This document shows positions 44,947 through 54,487 of a DNA stretch of 64,000 nt, piece after piece. Numbering within the stretch: the first letter of the stretch is position 1; the number at the start of each line of letters is the position of its first letter. Origin of the DNA: JBBQYD01 sp942493075 (lineage in GTDB: Bacteria; Verrucomicrobiota; Verrucomicrobiia; Limisphaerales; UBA8199); contig OW818681.1 of the NCBI GenBank assembly GCA_942493075.1, positions 1,302,001-1,366,000 on the forward strand. The letters run 5' to 3'. The notes below the pieces were generated by a model that was not told the origin of the DNA, searched no databases, and saw only the letters and a program-made list of their open reading frames with translations. The position numbers and the translations under genes are program-made.

Positions 44947-46146
44947 ATGGGCGAAGAAGTCATAGGGTCAGTGCGAAAGGCCGCTTGGAGAGATCTGGGC
45001 ATCGAGCCGTTCCGGGTTTTCTTTCCGCTCGGTGTCCTGGCGGCAATTGCTGGAGCTATGCTCTGGCCGCTGCACCTGTGGGGGATTAGCCCAATTTATC
45101 CCGGGCAAGCTCATGCTCGCATCATGGCTTCCGGGCTGTTTGGAGGGTTCATTTTGGGTTTCATAGGCACTGCCTTGCCTCGCTTACTGTCTGCCCCACC
45201 TATTGGAACCTTCAATGTAATCGGCCTCGCCGGACTCCATCTCCTCATGCTCGTTTTCCTGGTCTTCGGAAGGACCGGTTGGGGAGACGCCATCTTTATA
45301 GCCATCCTGGTTTGGATGCTCATCTTGATGATTCGCCGGGCGTGGCACCGCCAGGATTTGCCTCCACCGAACTTTGTTCTGGTCGGGCTGGCATTCATGT
45401 GTGCTCTTGCGGGAGCGCTCATTGGGGTATGGAATGAAAGAAATCCAGAACTGGACACTTACTGGGTATTTTTACGAAGGCTTCTGAGCTATCAGGGATT
45501 TGTCCTCCTTCCAATATTGGGCGTTGGGCCTTTCTTTCTACCGCGGTTGTTCGGCTTAAAACGTGACGACGTTTTTCCTGAGATGCGCTGGCCGAACCCA
45601 GCGTGGTGGCGCAAGGCCTGCCTCGCATTTGGAGTAGGTGGCACCGTGATAGTTTCCTTCTTTGTCGAGCTTGAGGGATGGTATCGGACGGCGCACGCCG
45701 TTCGCTTTATCGCAGTATTGGTGTACGTGCTTCGGGAGTTCCCATTCCGCCGGGCCGGTCAGGAACGGAACACCCTGGCGCTGGCGGTGCAAATCGCATT
45801 CGCAGTCATGCTAAGCGGTTATTTGGCGGTGGCGCTCTTTCCGGCATACCGTGTAGCGCTGCTCCATCTCGCTTTCGCAAGCGGGTTCGGCATTATCGCG
45901 TTTACCGTTGCCACCCGCGTGGCTTATGGCCATGCGGGGCAGTTGCGTCAGCTTGCCGTTAAGAACAGGTGGCTTGCCGTCGCTGTCGGAATCATTCTGT
46001 TCGCCACAGCCACCCGTGTGAGTGGCGACTTTTGGCCCAAGATTATGGCCTCGCATTACATCTACGGTGCCTGGGTGTGGATCATTGGTGTGGCGATCTG
46101 GGCTTGGCGCGTGTTGCCGCGGTTGCTGGAAGTGGAGGAAGATTGA
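44947..46146 (+). CDS. nnrS: NnrS family haem/copper membrane protein
   Basis: About 399 residues with roughly 10-12 membrane helices. NnrS-family features include FRVFFPLGVLAAIAGAMLWP, HARIMASGLFGGFILGFI with the His, and the late HLAFASGFGIIAFTVATRVA. NnrS protects against nitric oxide and nitrosative stress in denitrifying and ammonifying bacteria. I chose ATG 44947, which has GAGG upstream; GTG 44929 is possible. It is divergent from the HtrA-like gene across a 277-base gap. Together with nrfHA at 59.6 kb it points to nitrogen-oxide metabolism. Confidence 0.85.
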   Translation: MGEEVIGSVRKAAWRDLGIEPFRVFFPLGVLAAIAGAMLWPLHLWGISPIYPGQAHARIMASGLFGGFILGFIGTALPRLLSAPPIGTFNVIGLAGLHLLMLVFLVFGRTGWGDAIFIAILVWMLILMIRRAWHRQDLPPPNFVLVGLAFMCALAGALIGVWNERNPELDTYWVFLRRLLSYQGFVLLPILGVGPFFLPRLFGLKRDDVFPEMRWPNPAWWRKACLAFGVGGTVIVSFFVELEGWYRTAHAVRFIAVLVYVLREFPFRRAGQERNTLALAVQIAFAVMLSGYLAVALFPAYRVALLHLAFASGFGIIAFTVATRVAYGHAGQLRQLAVKNRWLAVAVGIILFATATRVSGDFWPKIMASHYIYGAWVWIIGVAIWAWRVLPRLLEVEED

Positions 46147-46189
46147 GGTTGCGGCTCGACATTGCGGCTGGACCCTTGAAAATCGAGCT

Positions 46190-47296
46190 GTGAGCCGGAT
46201 CGTTCTTAATCAAATCACCAAGTCCTACCGCCCCTCCGGGCAAGGATCAGAGGCAGTCCATGCCGTCCAGGATGTCACATTGACAGTTGAACCTGCTGAA
46301 CTGCTCGTGGTGGTGGGACCCTCAGGCTGTGGCAAAACCACCACCCTGCGGCTGATTGCAGGTTTGGAATCACTCGATTCCGGCGAGATCCTCATTGATG
46401 ACAAGCCCTGCGGAGCGCTCCCACCTCACCGCCGGGACGTGGCCTGCGTTTTTCAATCCGGGGCGCTTTATCCGCACATGACCGTTTATGAAAACCTGGC
46501 CTTCGGATTGCATGTGCGCGGACTGCCAAGGGAAGACACCCGGCAGCGCATTGCCGAGGCACTTGAAGTCCTTGAACTAGGAGGCTGCCAGGCACGGCTT
46601 CCACATGAGTTGTCGGGAGGAGAAGCGCAGCGCGTTGTCCTGGGCCGGGCACTTGTGCGGAAACCTGCAATCTTCCTTCTTGATGAGCCCTTGGCGCATC
46701 TCGACGAGCCCTCGCGGCTTCAACTGCGGGAATGGATACTGCGCGTCCATCAGGAAACACACGCCTCGATGCTGTATGTGACGCATGATCAACGGGAAGC
46801 CCTGGCCTTGGGTGACCGTGTAGCGGTGATGCGTGATGGGCAACTCGAGCAGGCAGGGCGTCCAGAGGAAGTTTACCGAACCCCTGCCAGCAAGTTCGTG
46901 GCAACCTTCATTGGCTCGCGACCCATGAACCTTTTCCCCGGGCAAATGGGGAGCCGCGACCAGCATTCATGGTTCGAACCCGAAGGCAGTGATGATATCG
47001 TCTTGGCGCTTCCCGCCGGGTTGGCCAATCCAGTTTCCGGCGATCCGGTGAAGGCGGTTCTGGGACTTCGTCCTGAGCACTTTTCATTGCTCAAGCCGGC
47101 TGGTGCAGACGAATCATGGCGACTGCCGGGCAGGCTGACCGGCATTGAATACAATGGGGCTGACGCATTTGCCAGGATAGTGTTCTGGGGCCGTGAATGG
47201 ACCGTCCGCGTGCCCGGAGATCATTCGCTCCAGCCCGGTGCTGCCGTGGCGGTCTGGGCGGATCTGCGCCGCGCTAGTTTGTTCGATCTTCCCTGA
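46190..47296 (+). CDS. Lone ABC ATP-binding protein, UgpC/MalK-like
   Basis: About 368 residues from GTG 46190; upstream in-frame residues (from 46022) overlap nnrS and do not look conserved. Walker A GPSGCGKTT, signature LSGGEAQR, Walker B IFLLDEPLAHLD, H-loop LYVTHDQREAL. A C-terminal TOBE/OB region follows (about 230-368, FIGSRPMNLFPG, LGLRPEHFSLL). This is the architecture of MalK/UgpC sugar-importer ATPases. No permease or binding-protein gene is adjacent, so it may serve several importers, as MsmK does. Its stop abuts the methyltransferase stop as TGATCA. Confidence 0.88.
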   Translation: MSRIVLNQITKSYRPSGQGSEAVHAVQDVTLTVEPAELLVVVGPSGCGKTTTLRLIAGLESLDSGEILIDDKPCGALPPHRRDVACVFQSGALYPHMTVYENLAFGLHVRGLPREDTRQRIAEALEVLELGGCQARLPHELSGGEAQRVVLGRALVRKPAIFLLDEPLAHLDEPSRLQLREWILRVHQETHASMLYVTHDQREALALGDRVAVMRDGQLEQAGRPEEVYRTPASKFVATFIGSRPMNLFPGQMGSRDQHSWFEPEGSDDIVLALPAGLANPVSGDPVKAVLGLRPEHFSLLKPAGADESWRLPGRLTGIEYNGADAFARIVFWGREWTVRVPGDHSLQPGAAVAVWADLRRASLFDLP

Positions 47297-48028
47297 TCAA
47301 GCCGCTTTCTGAGCCAGGCACTCCAAATGTCGCCCGTTCCCCAGAGGTGATTTGCACTCGTGAGATTCGATCTCAAACCGGGCGAACCGGGTCCTTCGCA
47401 TCAGGTGTCTGAGCTGCCCCGTTGTCATCCAGAAAAACGGTGAACGGCTCTCGCGTGCGTCTAGCCGGCCTTTTATTTGCCGGGGCAAGAACGGGTAGAT
47501 CGCAGCCTTTATTCGCCGCCGGAAACGATAGCAAAGAGGAAGTCCGTCAAAATCCACAATGTTGAACAGCAGCTTGCCTCCCGGCGCAAGCCATCGATGC
47601 ATCTTTTCACACAGTTGTGCTGTGACGGGGCACCCGTGTCCAAACATTCCAAGGGAAAAAATGAAGTGAAAGGATTCGGTCGGAAAGTCAGCTTTGTAAA
47701 CATTGCCCTGGTTCAGCTCGATTTGCCTCGCAACAATTTGGTCCTCGCAAACCGGGTGGCGAGCCGCTGCAAGCATCTCCTCTGAGAGGTCCAGGCCCAC
47801 TAACCGCTCCGTGTTTCGCACGCAATGGAAGTAGCGTCCCGTACCACAACCGAGTTCCAGCACATCGATGGGATGTGGAAAACTGTCACAAATGCTCCGG
47901 ATGCGATTCCCCAACCGAACATGGTTCTCGGTTGTCACCTCAATCTCATCGTCCAGCCGGTATTGGCGAGTTACCTGGCGGTAATCGGCCTTAATAGTCT
48001 GCTCAAGTTGCGAGTAATCAATATGCAC
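47297..48028 (-). CDS. Class I SAM-dependent methyltransferase
   Basis: 243 residues. The SAM-binding motif I is VLELGCGTGRYF, acidic motif II is LVGLDLSEEML, and later motifs read GNVYKADFP and FHFIFSLGMFGHG. This is a Rossmann-type small-molecule or lipid methyltransferase. The C-terminal half carries a basic region (YRFRRRIKAAIYPFLPRQIK) that might contact a membrane or acidic substrate. The substrate cannot be deduced. It is convergent with the lone ABC ATPase. Confidence 0.85.
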   Translation of the reverse strand: MHIDYSQLEQTIKADYRQVTRQYRLDDEIEVTTENHVRLGNRIRSICDSFPHPIDVLELGCGTGRYFHCVRNTERLVGLDLSEEMLAAARHPVCEDQIVARQIELNQGNVYKADFPTESFHFIFSLGMFGHGCPVTAQLCEKMHRWLAPGGKLLFNIVDFDGLPLCYRFRRRIKAAIYPFLPRQIKGRLDARESRSPFFWMTTGQLRHLMRRTRFARFEIESHECKSPLGNGRHLECLAQKAA

Positions 48029-48104
48029 ACTTCGCCTTTCGGATTCTTAAACTAAACAGATTGAACCCTTCCTCAATGGGGGATTAAGCTTAGGGAGTTA
48101 TCCC

Positions 48105-48209
48105 ATGAAGGCTGGTATGGGAACCCCGTCTAATGCTCCCTTTGCTTCCGACACTGTTCGGGATTACTTTGCGGTTACTATGGGATTAAACCGAACTGCT
48201 GCCGCTTGA
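48105..48209 (+). CDS. Possible 34-residue leader peptide
   Basis: ATG 48105 to TGA 48209 gives MKAGMGTPSNAPFASDTVRD and so on, 34 residues. GGGAG lies 8 bases upstream and the stop is 9 bases before the next gene's ATG, so it could be a translated leader or a chance frame. No family is recognised. Confidence 0.28.
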   Translation: MKAGMGTPSNAPFASDTVRDYFAVTMGLNRTAAA

Positions 48210-48218
48210 AGAGCCATT

Positions 48219-50276
48219 ATGAGTGCATCTATTGAGCGTCGTGCCAATCGTCTTGCTGGTCAGAAGTCACCTTACCTCCTCCAACACCAGTATAATCCCG
48301 TCGATTGGCATGCCTGGGGGAGTGAAGCGTTCGAACGAGCCCGTGCCGAGCAGAAGCCAATCTTTCTCAGCATCGGTTACTCGACGTGCCACTGGTGCCA
48401 TGTCATGGAGCGCGAATCGTTCGAGAACGCAGAGGTTGCCCGTTTTCTGAACGAACATTTTATCAGCATCAAGGTGGATCGCGAGGAGCGGCCGGACGTG
48501 GACAAGATCTATATGAGTTTCGTCCAGGCGATGACAGGGCAGGGCGGGTGGCCTTTGAATGTCTTTCTAACGCCTGATCGAAAACCTTTCTTTGGCGGCA
48601 CCTATTTTCCACCCGCCAATACACATGGCAGACCCGGTTTTCTGCAAGCCCTGCAACAGTTAGCTGCCGTTTGGAAGGAACAGCGGACGGAGATTGATGC
48701 CTCGGCAGAGCATATTCACCAGCAACTCAGCTCATTTGCCTCTCAGATTAAGCCCGGCGATTCCCTGCCTGGCACCGAGGCGTTGGATCGGGCAGCGGCT
48801 CTGCTTAAAGAGCATTTTGATCCGCGGCACGGCGGGTTCGGAACGGCTCCGAAATTTCCACAGCCCAGTCAGCCGCGCTTTCTATTGAACTATGCGGCCT
48901 CTCGCGGAGATGCCGAGGCGCGGCAGATGGTTTTACAGACGTGTGATCACATGGCCGCCGGGGGGATCAATGATCAGCTAGGAGGTGGATTCTCACGCTA
49001 CTCAGTAGATGCCGAGTGGCTGGTGCCCCATTTCGAGAAGATGCTCTACGATAATGCCCAGCTTGTTCAGCTTTATCTCGACGCGTTTCTGATTAGCGGG
49101 GACCAACGGCATGCCCAGACCGTGCGACAAACCATCGAATACCTGCTCCGCGATATGACCCATCCAGACGGTGGCTTCTTTTCTGCCGAAGACGCCGACA
49201 GCGAGGGGCATGAAGGAAAGTTCTACTGCTGGACCAGGGAGGAATTGGAGCGCCTGCTGGAGACTGGAGAATACCGCATCGTGGCTCGCTATTTCGGAAT
49301 CACGGATCAAGGAAACTTCATTGATCACAGCCACCCGCACCCACTACCCAAGCAAAACGTTCTGAGCATCGTCGCACCCGATCTGGATGAGGCGGGGATT
49401 GCCTTGTTGAAATCGGCTAAAGAGAAGATGTTGAAGGCACGGGCGCTGCGAGTGCGTCCCCATTTAGACGATAAGATCCTGGCTTCCTGGAACGGATTGA
49501 TGCTGGGGGCGTTAGCCCGGGCAAGTGCCGTTCTGAACGAGGAACCCTGGCTAGAGGCGGCCCAGAAGAACTTTGATTTCTTGCGAACTCGTTTGTGGGA
49601 TGAGTCGCGGAAGGTGCTGTACCACCGTTGGCGCGAGGGGGAGCGGGACGAGGTGCAGTTGCACTCCGGCTATGCCTTTCTTCTCAGTGGGGTGCTGGAT
49701 CTATATGAGGTGACGCTTGAACCCGGCTACCTGGAGTTTGCCATCCGCCTTGCCGAAAGCATGATCGAGACCTTCTATGACCGTGAATTGGGCGGGTTCT
49801 GGCAGAGCGCTTCGAGCTCCGAGCTGATCATCAAGGTGAAGGACGATTATGATGGAGCAGAGCCGTCCAGTAATTCAGTGGCCACCCTGGCCCTGCTTCG
49901 CCTGGGCAAGATCACCGGTCGGGAGGATTTTTCGGAAACAGCGAGGACGACGCTCAGGTTCTTTGCAGGTCGATTGGAACGTGAACCGCAGGCGATGCCT
50001 GTGATGCTTCAGGCGTTGGGGTTTGCCCTCGAAGAGCCACGTCGCGCAGTGATCACGGGCGGACCTGACCAGCCCGGAACGCGGGCTCTTCTGCGTGCCG
50101 TGCACGGCGTTTATCAGCCGAACCTGGTGGTTCTGGGCACCCAGGGGCCTGTAGAACCCTTTGCTCAAACGCTCCCCAGGAATGAGACGCCGCAGGCGTT
50201 CATCTGTTCCGGCACTGCGTGCCAACCGCCTGTAGAAACGGCTGATCAGGTGCGCGCATTGCTCATGGGCACATAG
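48219..50276 (+). CDS. DUF255 thioredoxin-fold protein (YyaL/SPATA20-like)
   Basis: 685 residues. The N-terminal thioredoxin-like DUF255 domain carries SPYLLQHQYNPVDWHAWG and the STCHWCHVMERESF motif with a CxxC pair. The rest is an alpha/alpha toroid similar to six-hairpin glycosidases (DADSEGHEGKFYCW, DDKILASWNGLMLGALARA). Members such as YyaL and human SPATA20 are widespread with no settled biochemical role. ATG 48219 begins the conserved N-terminus. Full-length. Confidence 0.93.
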   Translation: MSASIERRANRLAGQKSPYLLQHQYNPVDWHAWGSEAFERARAEQKPIFLSIGYSTCHWCHVMERESFENAEVARFLNEHFISIKVDREERPDVDKIYMSFVQAMTGQGGWPLNVFLTPDRKPFFGGTYFPPANTHGRPGFLQALQQLAAVWKEQRTEIDASAEHIHQQLSSFASQIKPGDSLPGTEALDRAAALLKEHFDPRHGGFGTAPKFPQPSQPRFLLNYAASRGDAEARQMVLQTCDHMAAGGINDQLGGGFSRYSVDAEWLVPHFEKMLYDNAQLVQLYLDAFLISGDQRHAQTVRQTIEYLLRDMTHPDGGFFSAEDADSEGHEGKFYCWTREELERLLETGEYRIVARYFGITDQGNFIDHSHPHPLPKQNVLSIVAPDLDEAGIALLKSAKEKMLKARALRVRPHLDDKILASWNGLMLGALARASAVLNEEPWLEAAQKNFDFLRTRLWDESRKVLYHRWREGERDEVQLHSGYAFLLSGVLDLYEVTLEPGYLEFAIRLAESMIETFYDRELGGFWQSASSSELIIKVKDDYDGAEPSSNSVATLALLRLGKITGREDFSETARTTLRFFAGRLEREPQAMPVMLQALGFALEEPRRAVITGGPDQPGTRALLRAVHGVYQPNLVVLGTQGPVEPFAQTLPRNETPQAFICSGTACQPPVETADQVRALLMGT

Positions 50277-50314
50277 GACCCCGGTGCGCACCATGACGGA
50301 ACGAGCCTGTCGTG

Positions 50315-51571
50315 TTACTTTTTAGATTTTTCCTGAAGGAAAACGAAAACGCCCTTTTTGTTGCCCACAACAATGTCCGGCAGTTTGTCTTCATTCATGT
50401 GGACAACGCTTACCTGAGTTCCCACGCCTGAATCTGAATCGATCAGTTGCGGGACAAACTCGGCTCTGCCCGGCGCCGGGCGAGTCAGCTTGAACCAGTA
50501 GAGCACCGCAGCACCGTTCGAATCGGGATCAGGACCACTCTTGCCGTGCGCCCAGAAACGTTTGCCAGTGACAAAGTCCTTCAAACCGTCACCATCGATA
50601 TCAACCAGTTCAAAGGCGTGCGCCTGGGAAAACTGGATTCCTAGTTTGTTGGTTGATTTGTCGGACGCCAGAATCTCGTGAGTTCTGAAGGAGATCGCTT
50701 TTCCATCGCGTGTTTGCTCGTACCATACCAAGCCGTAACCGTGGGGGTTGAGAGTAGTCAGCACGTCATTAAAACCATCACCGTTAATATCGTAAACGAT
50801 CATCTGGGCGGCAGCGTCGCTGAAAGCGAACGCGTGACGTTTCCAAACAGGGTCGCCTTCGCGGGAAGCGGGGTGTTCCCACCAGGCATCTTTATCGAGC
50901 AGATCCATATCGCCATCGCCATCGATGTCGCCATAGCCGATGCCATGGGAATAGCGCTGGTAATCGCCTTTCGGGCTGACCGCATGGAATTTCCATGCGT
51001 CCTGGGGTTTGGACCAATCCGCCTCGACATAGCCCAGAAAGCCTTTGGAGCAGCACAACATCTCCGGCTTGCCGTCGCCTGTGATATCGGCGAATCCCGG
51101 TGATTCATTGTCCAGCACATCGAAAACCACGTGTTTCGGCCAATGCTCCTTTTTTCCTTTCGGGTTTTCGTACCAGGAGACCTCTGTGCCAGGATGCGGA
51201 TAAACAACCATATCCATCCAGCCGTCCTGGTTGAAATCCCATGTGTAGGTGAGGAAACAATCGGCGTAGGCATTGTTCTCTCCCAAGGCGCCTTCCCATC
51301 CAGGTGTTTTCTCTTTGGTTCCGTTGGGCAGAGTCCTCTCGAAGCTGGCGGTGGCCGGGTAGATTTCGAAGCGTTTCTGAAAATCAGGTCCTGCGTACCA
51401 GAAAGGGCCGCTGACCACGTCCATGTTCCCGTCCCGGTTGAAATCCCCACCATGGGCGCCTTCTGCCCAAAACTGATCTGTGGCTTCGATTTTCTTGAAA
51501 GTAACCGGGGCAGGGGCAGCCAACACCGCTGTCGCCGCGCAAAACGAAAACAAAAGGCACAACTTGGTCAT
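50315..51571 (-). CDS. VCBS/FG-GAP repeat exported protein
   Basis: 418 residues with a signal peptide (MTKLCLLFSFCAATAVLAA). At least five calcium-binding FG-GAP/VCBS-type repeats follow, each with a D-x-D/N-x-D-G loop: GDFNRDGNMD, WDFNQDGWMD, ADITGDGKPE, GDIDGDGDMD, YDINGDGFND, VDIDGDGLKD. It is probably a secreted seven-bladed propeller with a binding or adhesive role. No catalytic domain is seen. It is convergent with the DUF255 gene and divergent from the FAD oxidoreductase. Confidence 0.88.
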   Translation of the reverse strand: MTKLCLLFSFCAATAVLAAPAPVTFKKIEATDQFWAEGAHGGDFNRDGNMDVVSGPFWYAGPDFQKRFEIYPATASFERTLPNGTKEKTPGWEGALGENNAYADCFLTYTWDFNQDGWMDMVVYPHPGTEVSWYENPKGKKEHWPKHVVFDVLDNESPGFADITGDGKPEMLCCSKGFLGYVEADWSKPQDAWKFHAVSPKGDYQRYSHGIGYGDIDGDGDMDLLDKDAWWEHPASREGDPVWKRHAFAFSDAAAQMIVYDINGDGFNDVLTTLNPHGYGLVWYEQTRDGKAISFRTHEILASDKSTNKLGIQFSQAHAFELVDIDGDGLKDFVTGKRFWAHGKSGPDPDSNGAAVLYWFKLTRPAPGRAEFVPQLIDSDSGVGTQVSVVHMNEDKLPDIVVGNKKGVFVFLQEKSKK

Positions 51572-51694
51572 GCATCCATCCTTGAGTTTCCCGAATCAGC
51601 CGTCAAGCCATGGATTTGTAGTAGTTGCGGGCGTGACGCAAATCTCGTATTGCTCCTAAGATTGACTTCAGGAGGCGGCTTGCCAAAGTTTGCC

Positions 51695-53416
51695 ATGCTC
51701 ATGCGACTGCACCTCCGCATCCGAATAGGCCTTCTTCTCGGCCTTTGGAGCCTCACCACTTTTCCCCTGTTGGGTGCTGAGGTTGTAGAGGCGGATATTT
51801 GTGTGTTCGGTGGAACGTCCGGAGGAGTCGTGGCCGCAGTCCAGGGTGCCCGCATGGGCAAGCGGACGATTCTCCTTGAGCCAGGGCGGCACTTGGGCGG
51901 TATGACCGCCGGCGGCCTCGGTGCGGTAGATATTGGGGACCCTCGGACTGTGGGAGGAATTACGCGGGACTACTTCACACGTTTGGCTGGGAGCTACGGG
52001 ACTCAGTTGCGCTGGGATGCTCCACTGGAGCGAAAATCCGGCGGGCCGGCCACGGGTGGCCCGTTCGTGGTCGAGCCTGGCGTAGCTGAAAAGTTGTTCC
52101 TTAGCTTTATTCGTGAGGCCCAGGTGCCGGTTTATTTTGATGCACGCCTGCGACAAATAATGAAGGAGGGGACGAGAATCAGGGAAATCCGCACTGAGGA
52201 CGGGCGGGTTTTTCGCGCCCGCATGTTCATCGATGCCACGTACGAAGGTGATCTGATGGCCCGGGCAGGAGTCTCCTACACAGTCGAACGTGAAGGCAAC
52301 GTCAAGTACGGTGAGAGCTACAATGGCATTCATTACGACGCCAAGTATCAGCCCCGGACTAATCATCTTCAGCCAGGACCGAGCGGACGCGTTCCAGGCG
52401 GGCAGGGGGTTTGGGATCGGGATCTGCCTCTTGATCCATACCGTGTGCCAGGCAAACCCGAAAGCGGTCTGCTGCCGCTGGTGCAGCCTGGTGATCCGGG
52501 AAAGCTTGGCGATCCGGCGCCTGGAGTGCAGGCTTATTGTTTTCGACTCTGTCTCACCACGAATAAAGCCAATAGCAGGCCGATTGCACCGCCGCCCGGC
52601 TATGATCCCGGGCAATACGAACTGGTGGCTCGGTTTATTGAGGCCTGCAAGAAGATGGGGGACGACATGGACCTCCGGTGGTTTGCCAAATACGATCCCT
52701 TGCCCAATGGCAAGTTCGACTTCAACACGGCGACCTTCGGTGGGAACTTGCCGGGGGCAAGCTGGGCGTGGCCTGACGCCAGCTATGCCGAACGTGAAGC
52801 CATTTCCCGTCAGCACGAGAACTACCATCGTGGGCTTTTCTATTTCCTTGCCGCAGATCCTCGGGTGCCGCAAAAGGTTCGAGCGGATGCCCTCCGGTTT
52901 GGATTACCGAAGGATGAGTTCCTCGATACCGGTGGCTGGCCGCACCAGATTTATATACGCGAAGCACGGCGCATGGTTGGGACACTTGTCATGACCGAAC
53001 ACCACACCTTTGGGCGCAAGTTGGCCCCAAGCTCGGTTGGACTCGGCTCCTACGGGACAGATACCCACGAAGTTCGGCGCGTCGTGAAAGAAGGTGTCGT
53101 GACCAGGGAAGGGAAGACCGCCACAGGCAGAGGCGGCGCGCCACCGTATGCCATAGGTTATGGCGCGTTGCTGCCAAAGAAAAGCGACTGCGAGAATCTG
53201 TTCGTAACGTTTGCTCTATCCGCGAGTCATACCGCCTTCAGCAGCATTCGTATGGAACCGGTGTTCATGGTGCTCAGCCAGTCGGCGGCCACTGCGGCTG
53301 CTCTATCGATCACTCAGGAATCCGCGGCACAGGATCTCGATTACGGAACCTTGCGGCAGCGGTTGCTGGACGACCGGCAGGTCCTCGAGTGGAAGAAGCC
53401 CAAGACCAAAAAGTAA
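51695..53416 (+). CDS. Exported FAD-dependent oxidoreductase
   Basis: About 573 residues with a signal peptide (IGLLLGLWSLTTFPLLGA). The FAD-binding GxGxxG-like start is ADICVFGGTSGGVVAAVQGA, followed by ILLEPGRHLGGMTAGG, typical of the FAD_oxidored family. I took ATG 51695. A TTG at 51680 sits four bases after GGAGG and may be the true start. The long upstream frame to 51131 is only the complement of the VCBS gene. Its substrate is unknown, possibly a sugar or polyol. The regulator gene starts 3 bases after its stop. Confidence 0.87.
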   Translation: MLMRLHLRIRIGLLLGLWSLTTFPLLGAEVVEADICVFGGTSGGVVAAVQGARMGKRTILLEPGRHLGGMTAGGLGAVDIGDPRTVGGITRDYFTRLAGSYGTQLRWDAPLERKSGGPATGGPFVVEPGVAEKLFLSFIREAQVPVYFDARLRQIMKEGTRIREIRTEDGRVFRARMFIDATYEGDLMARAGVSYTVEREGNVKYGESYNGIHYDAKYQPRTNHLQPGPSGRVPGGQGVWDRDLPLDPYRVPGKPESGLLPLVQPGDPGKLGDPAPGVQAYCFRLCLTTNKANSRPIAPPPGYDPGQYELVARFIEACKKMGDDMDLRWFAKYDPLPNGKFDFNTATFGGNLPGASWAWPDASYAEREAISRQHENYHRGLFYFLAADPRVPQKVRADALRFGLPKDEFLDTGGWPHQIYIREARRMVGTLVMTEHHTFGRKLAPSSVGLGSYGTDTHEVRRVVKEGVVTREGKTATGRGGAPPYAIGYGALLPKKSDCENLFVTFALSASHTAFSSIRMEPVFMVLSQSAATAAALSITQESAAQDLDYGTLRQRLLDDRQVLEWKKPKTKK

Positions 53417-53418
53417 CC

Positions 53419-54480
53419 ATGTTGCGTCCTCTTAAGCGACAATCCTTAGTGGTTCAATCCGCATCGATTCTGCGAGAATACATCACTGCGCGGTGCGCCG
53501 GCGAATCACTGCCGAGCGAACGAGTGCTTTGCGCCCAGCTAGGGATCAGCCGCATGACTCTCAGAGCTGCGCTGTCACGGCTGACGGAGGAAGGCCTGCT
53601 TCGCAGTGGGAAGGGCCGGAGACACCGGGTATCGGGCCCGAAGGAAGCTGGTCGGCGACCAGATGCGAGCCGGGATGTCATTATCCTATCCCCGGTCCCA
53701 TTGCCTGCCGTTGATCCGCGTGTCTTATTCTGGATCGATGAGCTGCGCGAAGCGGTTGCCAAGGAAGGTTACAGACTTGAGTTTCAGCAGCGCGTTGCTT
53801 TTTACGGCAAGAACCCAGGGCGGGCCCTCGAAGAGTTGGTTTCACAAGTCCGTCCTGCGGCATGGTTGCTGTACCTATCCACCCAGGCGATGCAGGCGTG
53901 GTTTTCTGCGCGCGGATTACCCGCTATCGTTCCGGGATCATGCTACCCGGATGTGCAGTTGCCATCTGTCGATGTGGATTACCGGGCGACCTGTCGGCAT
54001 GCTGTCGGCCGTTTCCTTGCGCTGAAACATCGATGCCTGGCGTTGATCAATCCCAGGTCGGAGGCAGCCGGCGATCTGGAAAGCGAGGCTGGCTTTCGCG
54101 AAGCAGGAGCCGGAGTTGAGGCCCTTGTTGCACACCATGATGGCACCGTAGCTGGTGTGTGTGCTCAACTCAGCCGGTTGCTCCAGAGGAAGTCTCCTCC
54201 GACAGCTTTTCTGGTATCGCGTCCTGCCCACGCGTTGACCTCCCTTGGTTATTTGGTTCAACGCGGCGTCAAATTCCCCAAACAAGCGGCATTGATTGCC
54301 CGGGACCATGATTCATTCCTGGAGCATGCCGTTCCTTCAGTGGCGCGTTATCAAGTCGATCCTGAACTGTTCGCGCATAAACTATCCCGGCTGGTATTGG
54401 AAATTGCTTCAGGAGGTAATGCCCGGGGACGAGACTACCGGATTCTACCTAACCTGATCCCGGGACAAACCCTTGGCTGA
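53419..54480 (+). CDS. GntR/LacI-hybrid transcriptional regulator
   Basis: About 353 residues. A GntR-type winged helix N-terminus (LPSERVLCAQLGISRMTLRA, about residues 30-50) is joined to a LacI/periplasmic-binding-protein-like ligand domain (VIILSPVPLPAVDPRVLFW, VDVDYRATCRHAVGRFLALK, VPSVARYQVDPELFAHKLSR). This architecture occurs in sugar-responsive regulators. ATG 53419 was chosen over GTG 53389. It lies directly after the FAD oxidoreductase gene, which it probably controls. It is convergent with the two-domain kinase. Confidence 0.85.
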   Translation: MLRPLKRQSLVVQSASILREYITARCAGESLPSERVLCAQLGISRMTLRAALSRLTEEGLLRSGKGRRHRVSGPKEAGRRPDASRDVIILSPVPLPAVDPRVLFWIDELREAVAKEGYRLEFQQRVAFYGKNPGRALEELVSQVRPAAWLLYLSTQAMQAWFSARGLPAIVPGSCYPDVQLPSVDVDYRATCRHAVGRFLALKHRCLALINPRSEAAGDLESEAGFREAGAGVEALVAHHDGTVAGVCAQLSRLLQRKSPPTAFLVSRPAHALTSLGYLVQRGVKFPKQAALIARDHDSFLEHAVPSVARYQVDPELFAHKLSRLVLEIASGGNARGRDYRILPNLIPGQTLG

Positions 54481-54487
54481 ATTCCCC

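Noticed and set aside
44814..44948. 44-codon minus-strand frame overlapping the nnrS start
   Set aside because: The residues (KIEVCRRLIRLMLELRG) look somewhat protein-like, but the start overlaps that of nnrS and no ribosome site or family is seen. Left out as too weak.
46022..46189. Upstream extension of the UgpC-like ATPase
   Set aside because: It lies mostly inside nnrS in another frame and is Trp/Cys/Arg-rich.
51131..51694. N-terminal extension of the FAD oxidoreductase frame
   Set aside because: It runs antisense through the VCBS gene, while a signal peptide begins at 51680-51701. The extension is a chance open frame.
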